From Micropterix aruncella (Eukaryota; Arthropoda; Insecta; Lepidoptera; Micropterigidae): DNA of 64,000 bases. Made by a program: the position numbers and the translations under genes. Shown here piece by piece: positions 1 through 11,334 of this stretch. Location: the NCBI GenBank assembly GCA_944548615.1, contig OX155963.1:25057336-25121335 (forward strand). Direction: 5' to 3'. Positions within the stretch are counted from its first letter, which is position 1; each line of letters starts with the position of its first letter. The notes under the pieces are model-generated. The model ran no database searches, was not told the DNA's origin, and was given only the letters and a program-made list of their open reading frames with translations.

Positions 1-600
1 TTTAGTAATTATTGTTGTTAGTCGTGTACCGGCCGAATGTCGTGTAATCGGCCGTGACCGGCCGAAACGGTTACGCGCGGATCCGTCAAACGACGCAAAG
101 TGCCAATAGGCACTGTTGACGTCCGACGGGTTAAAAGACTGCCTTAGAACATGCTATAGTCGACTGTCATATACACGGTAGTAATATTATGTATTGCATC
201 ATTTATTGCTGAAGTTTCCAACGCCGACTATAGGACCGTAAGCAGTACATAGCCTTCAGCCTATAAGCCTTCAAAAAATATCACTCTTATTGTTCCTGCG
301 AAGTTCGGCAAATGTAACTTTGCTGAAACGTCGGGAAAAACTATAATCTAATTAAAATTTTCTAGTGTTCGTGTCAGCCGGGTTAAAGGATTTGTTATCA
401 GTTCAAATAATGTCCTACTTGTCCGGTGCCCGCAGCGGCTTGCCAAGCCGCTGCAGCCCATCTTAAGATGCAGCCGGTCGCTCCTTCAAGTCTTCCGAAA
501 TTAATGTACGATATTGATGGAGGTTTTCGGTATATCAGTATATCAGGGTCATAAAATTCGGTATATCGGTGCCGGAGTGAAAGAGATGTTAAACTATTTT
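1..600. other. Unassigned sequence with small hairpins
   Basis: I see no gene here. A GC-rich hairpin with 10-bp arms and a 3-nt loop lies at 432-454, and a 12-bp palindrome (CATCTTAAGATG) follows at about 460-471. Short repeats of a 'cggtatatc' motif lie at about 525-570, just before the LINE fragment. This may be older transposon DNA, but nothing identifies it. Confidence 0.4.
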
Positions 601-608
601 TTCACATT

Positions 609-1310
609 GTGCTGAGGGTTAACGCCCCACAAGGGCTGGACGTAGGCTGCGGTATATATGGAGAGCGACCAAACTTCGAAAGAAGTGTAAACTTGGGGAA
701 ATACGCCTCCATATTCCAAGCGGAGGTATACGCCATTATTGAATGTGCGGATATCAATCTCTATAAGGACGACGCCAACCACCGTATCTATATCCACTCG
801 GATAGTGAGGCAGCTTTTATGGCACTAGCCTCGAATACTATTAATTCAAAGCTAGTGCAAAACTGCGTATCACTACTGAATTTCCTAAGATGGGTTCCCG
901 GCCATGCAGGAATCGAGGGAAATGAAAAAGCCGACGAACTTGATAAGACGGGAGCAAAGGGAACATTATACGGCCCTGAACCTTGCTGTGGCGTACCAAA
1001 AAGCCTTGCAAACATAATGCTCAAACAAATATGTTTAGAACAATGAGTCCTCACCTTACTGGTGAGGGCGCTCACGGGTAATTGTGGCCTTAACAAACAA
1101 ATGTACAACCTCAAGCTCCGAGACACAAAAATGTGCAGGTTCTGCCAGAGGAAACTCCCCTGCACATCATGTGCGACTGTGGCCCGCTGACGAGTAAAAG
1201 ATACATCCACTTGGGTGGTCATTACCTCCAACCTGAGGAGGTAAAACAATCTGGCGCCAAAAGCCTGTTGCGGTTCTTAAATGACACGAGGCTTAACGCA
1301 GAACTATAGT
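609..1310 (+). pseudogene. LINE fragment: RNase H domain of a Jockey/I-type non-LTR retrotransposon
   Basis: The open stretch 609-1046 reads as the RNase H domain found at the 3' end of Jockey/I/R1-type LINE polyproteins. Visible motifs are FQAEVYAI with its acidic residue, HSDSEAAFMAL with the catalytic Asp, and the WVPGHAGIEGNEKADEL block. After a stop near 1044 the related reading continues in other frames to about 1308, including a Cys/His segment (PLHIMCDCGPL) typical of the tail of these proteins. The reverse transcriptase is missing upstream, so this is a 5'-truncated and broken copy. The domain call is firm; the clade is inferred. Confidence 0.75.
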
Positions 1311-2455
1311 AGGTGGCGAACACAATAGATCAGCAATGGTCGCAGTGTTACAAGGCTCATAAAGACCTTAAAAAACCCCCACACAGCAAAATAAAAAAAA
1401 CGTGCTTGACGAGCATTTTTTAACGTTTAGAACTAAGCTTGACGGCTTGACAATCAACCTAAGTGCTGTGCCCAATGCATGAACCAAATGAATATTTTTG
1501 CAATGCCTGTAAATCACGCTCGGCCGTCTAGAGATATGCTTGCCAAACAATTCAAATCGGTGCGCTACGAAACGTGATGGCGATACGAGCCGAGACAGCG
1601 GCGCACGGCTGTTCCTCCCATAGGCCATAAATCAAATTGTCGACTTTTTTCTATCCCTATTTTAATAATTATATTATGTTCCCAAATGACAGGTCTACAT
1701 TTTAGTATATAAATATTATACAATTATTAGTGGCGTAATTTATTACGATCACTCAAAGTTGCACTTTCTCCTGCGCGGGCTATTAACTGAAAAGCGCGGT
1801 AATAAGGTTTTATTAATGTCATCATTCCCAAAATTTTATAGTGCTTCGAAAATCCATTGTATAATGAATATTCAAGAATTAGGTACGAGCATTGTTTTTA
1901 TATTTGTTTCGTAACTGTAATATGTTTATTCTTTTTATAAAATGGGTTTTATTATGTTAGGGATAACATGTTAAAAGTGGCGAAATTGCTATTTTAAACT
2001 AGAGCTAAGTTTAGCGGCCCACGATAGCCCCAAATATTTTATATTTTATGCTATTCGTCCTCTTTTCGAGCATATATATCATTGAGTGCGGAAGTTTGAA
2101 AAAAATATATTTTTTCATATACATATAGTTTATACTGTGTGAAATCGGTATTGTTACAAGATCGCGCGGTGGTCTCGCCCATAAGTAATAATACGCCAGT
2201 CAAATTAATTTTTTTAGAGGAATTAATTCCCAGCAAGCTGGAAATCGTTTTATTACCTTCATTTGTTCCTAAATGTGTGTAATCCGAGTTTTCCCCATCC
2301 CAGGAGTTGTGCTTAACTTTTGGGAGCCAAATTCCTCTTTTTTCAGTTATTTGCTTGCAGCTCCAAAACGATACGTCGGACGAAAAATATCAATTAGCAA
2401 TTAATCTTTAATTAGTAACTATCATTAATATTAATTAATGAAGTAATAGAAACAT
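1311..2455. repeat. Dispersed repeat shared with 28.0-28.6 kb; no gene
   Basis: About 1615-2110 aligns by eye, same strand, with 28165-28640. Shared strings include 'attttagtatataaatat', 'actagagctaagttt' and 'cgagcatatatatcattgagtgcgg'-like text. A second block at 2196-2395 matches 27957-28140 in inverted orientation and contains the hairpin CCAGCAAGCTGG. I see no credible coding region. The inverted arrangement suggests a transposon with long inverted ends, but the boundaries are unclear. Confidence 0.5.
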
Positions 2456-2458
2456 TTA

Positions 2459-3625
2459 AAATTGACATGACACTCGCACTTTATTAGAGGTCGACGGCCC
2501 TTCATCTACGAATCTCTCAAGCTGGGGTGGCATGTCGAGCCCCTCTTCATCGGGATCATCTTCAAAGGAACTGTCCTCGGCTATTTCTGCTGGATTGTCC
2601 TCACCTATTTCTGCCTCTACGGCGATCAGTGAGGACACACTGTCATCCTCGAATGGTGCTGATATCAAGCAGGACTGACCGTGGCAGTTGAGGCAAATTG
2701 TTGAACATTTCATACCTACTTTCCGGCAGCTGCGCCTCCCTGTACACCCCTTCGTACAACCGCAAAACACTGTGTGGAGGATTTCAACTGGAGCTGGATC
2801 CTTGGTTTTCATGGTGGGGAGCAGGCCAAGGTCCGTCCTCTTCCAACCCCAGCTGAGAGGATTTGGTGGTAGACCCGCAGACTATGTTGGGCAGCGGCTG
2901 CGTTTGTATGAGGCCAGATTGAAAGTTGGATTTATGATATCTCGTGGCGGATTTTGTCCAAGGAGGTCTCATTAGCCTTAGGTGAATATATATATGCTTC
3001 CAGGAATACTTGACTTGCTGAAATAAGGTCCTCAGGATCAGCGTCTGTATGGTAGAAAATCTTGACAGCCTCCTGTAAAGCCGTGTTCTTTTCGAGGAAC
3101 TTGTCAAACTTCAACTTCCCTTGGCGATAGAATGCAGAGGTTGTATCACACCCACTGATTGCATGTAGGAACAGAAGATTCTGTTTGACAGTAGGAGAAA
3201 AGTTGAAGTACCTGGGAGAGTAGAACGTGTTCTGAGAGGTCCCCTTTCCAGGTTTCGTGACGTAAATGTTTGAGGAATTTGGTACTTTGGCGGTTAATAT
3301 GATCATTAGATTGGTATCCTCTCCGATTATTATGACCGTCGCAAAGTTCTCTGCAGCTTGAATGGCGGTGTTGACGATGAGGATGCCAACATCCTCAAGA
3401 GCTTGCCTCACTTCAAACCCCTGCTGTACTAATTTTTCACGCAGCATGGCGGTAAGCCGTTCTTTGTTGCTGTCATTGGACAAAAATTGTTCTTTCGCAT
3501 AGTTGCAGTCATCGCTTCAGTGAACACCACTTTTGCAGAAGAGTGCTTGCTTTTACGGCGAAAAAGCTCAGCTGATTTGGTACTCTTTATGATGTCTCAC
3601 CAGGGTAACCATAAAAACGATGACT
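2459..3625 (-). pseudogene. Broken gene of a multicopy 'GCDTTSAF' / Cys-rich-tail family
   Basis: Minus-strand reading 3483-2932 contains GEDTNLMIILTA and then LFLHAISGCDTTSAFYRQGK, signatures I recognise from a large, mostly uncharacterised family scattered through insect and cnidarian genomes and usually linked to mobile DNA. The reading stops at 2932 and resumes in other frames (an 'AAAQHSLRVYHQ'-like stretch). The frame at 2812-2456 gives a Cys-rich tail (CGCTKGCTGRRSCRKVGMKC) resembling CXC/tesmin-type zinc-binding repeats, followed by an acidic end. Upstream, related coding text continues to about 3625 after another frame change. At least three breaks make this a pseudogene. Function is unknown; a PIN-like nuclease fold is only a guess from the DTDL-type motif. 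Confidence 0.6.
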
Positions 3626-3846
3626 GTACTGACAGGGTTGTAGTATTGCTTAACGTGGTCGAAAAAATTTCGAGAGAATTGTTGAAAATTTTTCCTTGGA
3701 TTGTTTATTTCATTTATTTATATTATATATTTCGTTTATTTTCACACTGTATGTATAATTAATCCGAGAGCGGTATCCTATCGACCGTGTTCCCCGATCA
3801 CAGAGGTAACAAAATAGAGAACGGTAGTGCAAAGGCGGGCTTTGCG

Positions 3847-4083
3847 TGAATGCGTTCACCGAATAGAAAGAGATATGGGCATGTGGGGCCCTCCTCTTTC
3901 CTTGTCTAGTTGCGAATGCGCGTTTATCCATAGCATAGCAGACTTATGGCGTCAAAGCGTTGCCATAGTGATATATACGCATTGCCATAGTGATATATGT
4001 ACGGGTCTCCGTGAATGCACGACTAGACAGATGGAGGGGATACTATATGCTGCTGTCTCTTTCTATTCGGCTGACGCATTCTC
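3847..4083. repeat. Foldback / MITE-like inverted repeat
   Basis: The string 'cgaatagaaagaga' with flanking 'aatgcg' at about 3847-3872 reappears inverted at about 4057-4083 ('tctctttctattcgg...cgcatt'). A second nested pair ('tgtctagttgcg' / 'cgactagacaga') lies inside. This is the geometry of a short foldback element. No target duplication was found. The 130-codon open frame across it (3827-4228) is probably chance. Confidence 0.45.
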
Positions 4084-4470
4084 AGGCTGGTCACGGGGTT
4101 TAGTAGTTATTTTTCAATTTCTCCGATCCTTCGGATTTAACAACTGTCGTGAGATGGCGGCGTTCAGTCCGATCTCCCTTGGTGCACTCTGGTCGCGTCG
4201 TCCACTGAGTTGCCGCGCTAGGAATTAGTAACTGTATAAAATACAAAATTCTTTTACGAATGAAAATCGAGGTGTCTATATAACGTGAAATGTTATTCTT
4301 TACAACTATTTTTTTTTCAACAGGAGTATCTGTTTCATAGATATGTGGTTTTGGAAAGTCGCAAAATGTAAGTTTGCACCTAAATAAGAAAATTTCCCGG
4401 TTTCTAGCTTTCGATTTCGACTATACCACTGAACCAAATTTAAAGTTTTAGACGTTGATTCGATGCGGAA

Positions 4471-4942
4471 TGGATACGCCGGATTTAAATATATATAAAT
4501 TTCGCATTTAGTAAAACGGCTGCTGTATCGATATTAAATATGCCTGCGCGATTTACTGAATTGGTTTCTAAATTCTCATTCCGATAGTGCTATCTCCTTT
4601 TCCTATCCCCTCTCGTTAACTGAAGTAAAGAAGAGGAAGAACATCGCCGGCCGGTCAGTCTATCACCGATTGTGTTCGCTTCGATACCGCCCGCGAGACG
4701 TTCCGCCGCCGCGCACCCGCGCTGTAACCATAAGAACATTTAGTGCTCGTGAAATATATATTTGACAATTAAATCACCGCCGCGCTGTGAAGTGACTTGA
4801 GAAGCTGATTTACGGAGCTGCAAACGGACATTTAATAAGGTAAACGAGATCCCATTTTTTCCAAACTTTTCTATTCCAAACTACCGCAAAATACAGTTCA
4901 CTGCCCTTTTTTTATTCCCAAATTAAAATCCCCGCGCTACCA
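4471..4942 (+). repeat. BEL/Pao LTR 1 (472 bp, 18-bp deletion)
   Basis: This is the leftmost LTR. It lacks an 18-bp stretch (cgcctttaaaacccgcaa) that all other LTRs of the array carry, between 'gctgtaacc' and 'ataagaac'. The diverged solo LTR near 62.1-62.5 kb has the segment, so the deletion is derived. It contains the TA-rich 'aaatatatataaat' stretch shortly after its start, which could hold the promoter. Confidence 0.92.
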
Positions 4943-4947
4943 TTTGA

Positions 4948-4963
4948 TGGCCCTACGATCCGG
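4948..4963 (+). other. Probable primer binding site
   Basis: TGGCCCTACGATCCGG begins five bases after the LTR end. The TGG start complements the CCA end of a tRNA, as expected for minus-strand priming. I could not assign the tRNA. The same site recurs after LTRs 2, 3 and 4. Confidence 0.55.
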
Positions 4964-5594
4964 ATAAAAGCCAATTCAGTATATTATCATATTATTTGTG
5001 TAAAGTTTCAGTTTATATCAAAATCGTTTCAAACGGGGTTTCGTTTCATATAAATAATTGTACTGATTTCGCAGTTCGTTCTCACATATTAATTTATTGT
5101 AAATTTATAAAACATATATTATATATAATATTAAATATTTATATACATATATTTATAAAAAAGTAATAATTTAACTGATTTATTCAGCCGCTTTTATTAT
5201 TTGCACCGCTCATATATTGCTTACCGCTCATATAGTTGCTTGACGACAGCGCTTATCGCCTTCGTGTCGGTTTGGTAATTATTAATCGAATCGATATGTA
5301 GGTACAATTTATTTCGTTATAATAAAATATTACTTGCGTATAGGTATATTTAATAATTTATTTATTTGTACTAAAATATTATTTGAGTATATATTGCTTG
5401 AATATATTTAGGTATTTTATTTACTCGCGCCGCTAGCCTGTATATAGGTTTTAATTATTAATTGAAACTATATAAAGGTAACCGTACACTATACTACTGT
5501 ATTATTTTATTTGGCATATAAATAAACATAAAATTCCTTGTTTCACTATAATAACAGTTTATCTAATCAGTTTTTCTGTGATCTGTCTTCTGCA

Positions 5595-8500
5595 ATGTCG
5601 GAGAGAAGGTTAAAATTATTAATCGCAAAGAAGGAAGAATTGTACTTTCGCTTAAGTAGTATTGCAAATCATGCAAACGAAGTTTACACATCGGACCTTT
5701 CAAAGGAAAGTTTTTTGAATGAGTTAGAGTCACTCGAAGAATTGAAGAGTAAATTTGAGCTAATTTTAGATGAAATAAATAACATCGAATTAGAATTGAA
5801 CCCTAAATACGCTATCAACTACCAACCGCTTTCATCATTTGATGATTTATATTGTCGTATAAAACGAGTCGCAAAAAATTTATCTTTTAAGGAAATAAAG
5901 CCACAAATACCTCAACGCGATAGACCGAGATTACCGGCCATAGAAATACCAGAGTTCAATGGTGAAGTTAAAAACTGGCCATTGTTTTATGCTAGTTTTA
6001 AAAATACTATACACGAAAACCCGGGTTTGGCTGATTCCGAAAAACTTTATTATTTAATCGGTAAATTGACCGATAAAGCCCGTCTGGTCTGTGCAGGAAT
6101 AAATCCGTCCCCTGAGAATTATTCCTTAATATTAAATGCTCTTATTGAAAAATACGAGGATAAAAGACTTCTCGCTACGTCATATTTAGATCAAATATTT
6201 AATTTTAAACTGCTTATTAACGCGTCGGTAAACGATCTTGAAAATTTTATTGATAAATTTGCTTCGTCCGTAGCCGCTATTAAAAATCTTAAGTTCAGTG
6301 ATTTAAGCGATTTTATTTTATTATATACAGCACTTAAAAAATTAGATTCGCATACAGCTCGCGCATTTGAAATGGAGAAACGTCATTTAGAGTTACCCAC
6401 CTTTAATGATCTCGTTTTATTTTTGCGCGACCAAATTAAAATAGTGCATAGAACACCCACTTCCACATCTCCATCACAGATATATAAAAAACCAGATGTG
6501 GCAAATAAAAATAAAATTAATAAATTTACGCATTCTTACATTAATACTGAGACTTCGCTCGCGTCTTCTCAATCTCAGTGTTCATTATGTACTTCGCGTC
6601 ACGAACATCTATATAAGTGTTCGGGATTTCAAAAATTATCGCCTAACGATCGCTTTAAACACGTTAAGATGAATCACTGTTGTATTAATTGTCTCAGTGC
6701 CAAACATCAAATTTATAATTGCAATTCAGATAGTCATTGTCGGAAATGTCAACGCAAACATCACACAATGCTTCATTTCGAAAATACCGCTCCCAATATT
6801 GGAAACAGGGCGTACACTGCAACAGCGACAGCCGTTTCGCGCGGCGTAGACGCAGGCTTACCGTCTCGAGCGGACGACGTAGCTTTGTGTACGTTGTCAG
6901 CTGACGATAATGTCAGTAACTTTATCACTCCCGCTTTCACAACTGTTCTTCTCGCGACCGCCCGCGTGATAGTGGTTGACGCATGCGGCAACAAATGTTA
7001 TGTTCGCACGCTATTAGATAGCGCTTCGCAAAGTAATTTTATTACCCGCGACTGTTGTACACGTCTTGGTCTGACATCTTTTAATCTACCCGCATGTACT
7101 CTCGTTAAAGGTATAGGAGGATCGGTGAAGCCTATACAAAGCTCAGTCCGAATAAAATTTTCTTCCCGCTTTAATAATGACGTCAGTTACGATGTCGACA
7201 CTTTGGTTGTAGACAAAGTGACTGAACGCTTGCCCTCCGCCTCGGTCGACAGTTCCGCACTATGTAATTTTAATCATTTACCGCTGGCCGACGATTCATA
7301 CGCAACTCCTGGTGACATCGATATGTTAATAGGAGCTTCTTTGTTTCCGCACCTCTTGTTACCTAGCAAGGTTCAAGGTCAAACCACACGTATTTCTCCA
7401 TACGCGTTAGAGACAGTTTTAGGCTACGTTATTCTAGGAACCGCACCCGTACTGGTGAACTCGTGTGTTACCGTTTCGTGCTGCGCCGTAGATCCTCTGG
7501 ACAGTTTGGTCAAAAAATTCTGGGAAATGGAAGAAATAAATGGACTGCCCATTCTCAGCCCAGATGACAGAGACTCTGAGGAGATTTATTCTCGCACTAC
7601 GACTCGTGACGAGACTGGTAGGTATTCCGTCGCTCTGCCGTTCAAAGGAGACATATTCTCTTTGGGGGACTCCGCGCGTACCGCCGAGAGGCGATTTCTC
7701 TGTCTGGAGCGCAAATTACAAGCTTCTCCTACCTTGAGACAGGCCTATGATGACGTCATAAGAGAATACCTAGAAAAAGGTTATTTATCACCCGCCCCTC
7801 CTGACACGGAGGCGAACAAAGACCATCCCGCTTATATTATCCCGCATCACGGCGTCATTCGAGAAGACAAAGTGACATCGAAGTTACGCATCGTGCTCGA
7901 CGCGAGCGCCAAAACAAGTACGTCTGTTTCGCTTAACGATATTTTATATAACGGTCAAAATTTACAAGGCAATCTTTTTAACATAATTTTAAATTTCCGC
8001 TTGTTTTCTGTCGCTCTTTCAGCAGACATACGACAAATGTTTTTGTGTATCGGCGTACACGAGCGCGATCGCAGGTTTCAGCGTATATTTTACCGTTTTT
8101 CGCCCGCAGAACCGCTTCAAGTATACCAATTTAACCGCGTTTGCTTTGGGCTAAAATCCAGTCCCTTTCACGCATTGCGCACTATCAGGCAACTCGTCTC
8201 TGATGAAGGTGCTTCTGAGGCCTTCAGTCAGGCCACACAGACCATAGACAACGGTTTATATATGGATGACTATGTTTATAGTGTGCCGGCCGAAGATCAG
8301 GCCATAGATGTCGCTAGACAAATGATAGGATTGATGAAGGCAGGCCAGTTTAATCTTGTGAAGTGGACAAGCAATTCTCAGTCCGTTTTGTCGTCAATCC
8401 CAGAGTCACACCGTCTTATCGCAGTTAAGGAATTCGATATATCCGCGCTACATAAAGTTCTTGGCCTATGTTGGTCGCCCGCAACCGATTCTTTTACTAT

Positions 8501-9191
8501 AAAAATTTCTTCGCCAGCTGAAACTTGCACCAAACGCGCCATATTATCTTGTGTTGCTAAATTATGGGATATTATGGGCTTCGTCGCTCCTGTTGTGCTA
8601 TTCGCTAAGCTCCTTATTAAACAGCTTTGGCTCGAAAAGCTTGAATGGGACGATCAACCTCCCGCTCACATAATTAAGATATGGAATCGATTCCGCACCG
8701 AGCTTCCAATGCTCAATAAAATAAATATACCGCGCCACGTGGGTATCACGGTCGGTAGTGTTGTCACTGTTTTGGGGTTCGCGGACGCCAGCGAGAAGGC
8801 GTACGGGGGCGTTGTATACCTACACGTTCACAATGAGGGACAACCAAACTCGGTCCATCTAGTCTGTGCTAAGTCCAAGGTGGCTCCTATGAGAAAGGTG
8901 GTTTCTCTCGCTCGGCTCGAACTCTGCGCCGCATTGATACTTTCAAAGCTCATGCGCATCGTTATTGATGTTTGCTCAGCTCGCCACCCCATTGGTGAAA
9001 TTTACGCGTTCTCAGACTCGACAGTGACACTATGTTGGATTCACTCTTCGCCACACCGTTGGGACACCTTCGTTGCCAATAGGGTTTCAAAGATACACTC
9101 TGAATTGCCTCCTAATTGTTTTATCACATACCAGGAGTGGACAATCCCGCTGATTGTCTCTCGCGCGGGCTCATGCCTGCTCAAATATTAA
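5595..9191 (+). CDS. BEL/Pao Gag-Pol, unit 1 (ends before integrase)
   Basis: This 1198-aa frame carries the Gag, protease, reverse transcriptase and RNase H parts of a BEL/Pao polyprotein. I place the start at the ATG of MSERRLKLL (5595); the frame is open upstream to 5538 but has no earlier ATG. In order it shows a coiled N-terminus, a DUF1759-type Gag segment (IPEFNGEVKNWPLFY), Cys/His knuckles (CSLCTSRHEHLYKC, CCINCLSAKH, CRKCQRKHH), an aspartic protease site DSASQSNFI (Asp at about 475), RT blocks (LRIVLDASAK, ALSADIRQMF) with YMDD at 889-892, the Pao-specific region after RT, and an RNase H-like part (FADASEKAYGGV, FSDSTV). The frame then runs into stop 9189-9191; the continuing homology is in the -1 frame. 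Gag and protease look intact. Confidence 0.93.
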   Translation: MSERRLKLLIAKKEELYFRLSSIANHANEVYTSDLSKESFLNELESLEELKSKFELILDEINNIELELNPKYAINYQPLSSFDDLYCRIKRVAKNLSFKEIKPQIPQRDRPRLPAIEIPEFNGEVKNWPLFYASFKNTIHENPGLADSEKLYYLIGKLTDKARLVCAGINPSPENYSLILNALIEKYEDKRLLATSYLDQIFNFKLLINASVNDLENFIDKFASSVAAIKNLKFSDLSDFILLYTALKKLDSHTARAFEMEKRHLELPTFNDLVLFLRDQIKIVHRTPTSTSPSQIYKKPDVANKNKINKFTHSYINTETSLASSQSQCSLCTSRHEHLYKCSGFQKLSPNDRFKHVKMNHCCINCLSAKHQIYNCNSDSHCRKCQRKHHTMLHFENTAPNIGNRAYTATATAVSRGVDAGLPSRADDVALCTLSADDNVSNFITPAFTTVLLATARVIVVDACGNKCYVRTLLDSASQSNFITRDCCTRLGLTSFNLPACTLVKGIGGSVKPIQSSVRIKFSSRFNNDVSYDVDTLVVDKVTERLPSASVDSSALCNFNHLPLADDSYATPGDIDMLIGASLFPHLLLPSKVQGQTTRISPYALETVLGYVILGTAPVLVNSCVTVSCCAVDPLDSLVKKFWEMEEINGLPILSPDDRDSEEIYSRTTTRDETGRYSVALPFKGDIFSLGDSARTAERRFLCLERKLQASPTLRQAYDDVIREYLEKGYLSPAPPDTEANKDHPAYIIPHHGVIREDKVTSKLRIVLDASAKTSTSVSLNDILYNGQNLQGNLFNIILNFRLFSVALSADIRQMFLCIGVHERDRRFQRIFYRFSPAEPLQVYQFNRVCFGLKSSPFHALRTIRQLVSDEGASEAFSQATQTIDNGLYMDDYVYSVPAEDQAIDVARQMIGLMKAGQFNLVKWTSNSQSVLSSIPESHRLIAVKEFDISALHKVLGLCWSPATDSFTIKISSPAETCTKRAILSCVAKLWDIMGFVAPVVLFAKLLIKQLWLEKLEWDDQPPAHIIKIWNRFRTELPMLNKINIPRHVGITVGSVVTVLGFADASEKAYGGVVYLHVHNEGQPNSVHLVCAKSKVAPMRKVVSLARLELCAALILSKLMRIVIDVCSARHPIGEIYAFSDSTVTLCWIHSSPHRWDTFVANRVSKIHSELPPNCFITYQEWTIPLIVSRAGSCLLKY

Positions 9192-10039
9192 ACCATCCGC
9201 TGTGGTATAATGGTCCACCGTGGAGCAACGCACACCCCTCGAAGTGGCCTATTGCTACGTTCCATGCGTCTACCGCTTTGTCTGACCCCCCTGAGGAGAA
9301 GACTATCACTCTTGCTACTTTTGAGCAAGAAACTCCGGTCATCATAGCTCTGTCTAAACGTGTTTCATCTTGGAGTAAATTTTTACGCATTGTTGTGCAT
9401 ATTTACCGCTTTGTCAAAATATTACCGCTTCGCAATCATATAACCGCTTCTGACCTAGACTTTGCAGAGAATAGGGTTCTCCGCGAGGTTCAGTCATTTT
9501 ATTTTTCGAATGAAATCGCATATTCGCGAGCTGGCAAGGCTTGTAGTCGCAGCTTCCAGCAGTTAAAGCCGTTCTTGCATGATGGGCTTTTAAAGGTCGG
9601 TGGTCGCTTATGCCATTCTGATCTCGATTTCTCACATAAACATCCTGTCATTTTACCACGAAAGGATCATATATTGGATTTATTAGTTGATTATCATCAC
9701 AAGTTCAACTGTCATGCTGGTCCTGACTTGTTGATGTCTATTCTACGACAGAAATACTGGATTCTGTCCGCCCGCAATTTAATACGTAGCAGGGTGCACA
9801 AATGCATGCCCTGCTTCCGGCTTCGCCCTAAGCCGAACTATCCGAAAATGGCTGATCATAAGTATTTTCGTGTAAAGCAATGCGCAAAGCCCTTCGCTTA
9901 TACAGGCACGGATTTCGCTGGCCCTTTGAAGGTGACAATGTCTCGTGGACGCGGTATTCGTTCCACGAAAGCATACATATGCCTGTTTACTGGATCTTAT
10001 CTGCGTCCAGTCGTACGAGTGTGTCCTTTGCCAAACTAG
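9116..10039 (+). pseudogene. Truncated integrase region of unit 1 (-1 frame)
   Basis: The frame overlaps the end of gag-pol and is shifted by -1. It opens with the conserved motif around GVDNPADCLSRG that links RNase H to integrase in BEL/Pao elements, so the shift lies at the TTTT run near 9118-9121. The integrase zinc-binding HHCC module is present (Cys pair in HKCMPC), followed by TGTDFAGPL with the first catalytic Asp and KAYICLF. The protein then ends at TAG 10037-10039. The rest of the DDE core (second Asp, Glu) and the C-terminal domain are absent, with only about 155 bp of noncoding DNA before the next LTR. The unit therefore cannot supply a working integrase. Unit 1 differs from the others by Cys instead of Ser just before AKPFAYTG. 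Confidence 0.88.
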
Positions 10040-10186
10040 CTTATTTATCAATTACTAATATATATCTATGTAGTTTAAGTATGTATATTCTAATTTTAAA
10101 TAAGTATATTTATTTTATATTCCGCATCATATCCGCATTTATTTTAAACTCATTTGTCGCACTCTTTGAAGGCGAGCCTTCAAGCC

Positions 10187-10195
10187 GGGGGGGAA
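10187..10195 (+). other. Polypurine tract of unit 1
   Basis: GGGGGGGAA abuts the TG start of LTR 2 and is the expected plus-strand primer. The same run precedes LTRs 3, 4 and 5 but not LTR 1, whose left neighbour is host DNA. Confidence 0.75.
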
Positions 10196-10685
10196 TGGAT
10201 ACGCCGGATTTAAATATATATAAATTTCGCATTTAGTAAAACGGCTGCTGTATCGATATTAAATATGCCTGCGCGATTTACTGAATTGGTTTCTAAATTC
10301 TCATTCCGATAGTGCTATCTCCTTTTCCTATCCCCTCTCGTTAACTGAAGTAAAGAAGAGGAAGAACATCGCCGGCCGGTCAGTCTATCACCGATTGTGT
10401 TCGCTTCGATACCGCCCGCGAGACGTTCCGCCGCCGCGCACCCGCGCTGTAACCCGCCTTTAAAACCCGCAAATAAGAACATTTAGTGCTCGTGAAATAT
10501 ATATTTGACAATTAAATCACCGCCGCGCTGTGAAGTGACTTGAGAAGCTGATTTACGGAGCTGCAAACGGACATTTAATAAGGTAAACGAGATCCCATTT
10601 TTTCCAAACTTTTCTATTCCAAACTACCGCAAAATACAGTTCACTGCCCTTTTTTTATTCCCAAATTAAAATCCCCGCGCTACCA
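10196..10685 (+). repeat. BEL/Pao LTR 2 (490 bp)
   Basis: Shared LTR between units 1 and 2. Full length, with the 18-bp segment missing from LTR 1. Confidence 0.92.
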
Positions 10686-11334
10686 TTTGATGGCCCTACG
10701 ATCCGGATAAAAGCCAATTCAGTATATTATCATATTATTTGTGTAAAGTTTCAGTTTATATCAAAATCGTTTCAAACGGGGTTTCGTTTCATATAAATAA
10801 TTGTACTGATTTCGCAGTTCGTTCTCACATATTAATTTATTGTAAATTTATAAAACATATATTATATATAATATTAAATATTTATATACATATATTTATA
10901 AAAAAGTAATAATTTAACTGATTTATTCAGCCGCTTTTATTATTTGCACCGCTCATATATTGCTTACCGCTCATATAGTTGCTTGACGACAGCGCTTATC
11001 GCCTTCGTGTCGGTTTGGTAATTATTAATCGAATCGATATGTAGGTACAATTTATTTCGTTATAATAAAATATTACTTGCGTATAGGTATATTTAATAAT
11101 TTATTTATTTGTACTAAAATATTTGAGTATATATTGCTTGAATATATTTAGGTATTTTATTTACTCGCGCCGCTAGCCTGTATATAGGTTTTAATTATTA
11201 ATTGAAACTATATAAAGGTAACCGTACACTATACTACTGTATTATTTTATTTGGCATATAAATAAACATAAAATTCCTTGTTTCACTATAATAACAGTTT
11301 ATCTAATCAGTTTTTCTGTGATCTGTCTTCTGCA

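Noticed and set aside
3827..4228. 133-codon open frame as a gene
   Set aside because: It crosses the arms of an inverted repeat, has no recognisable domain, and looks like chance in moderately GC-rich DNA.
5538..5594. Extension of gag-pol upstream to 5538
   Set aside because: The frame is open but starts with TTG; the first ATG is at 5595 and reads into the expected Gag N-terminus. The same applies to the other three units.
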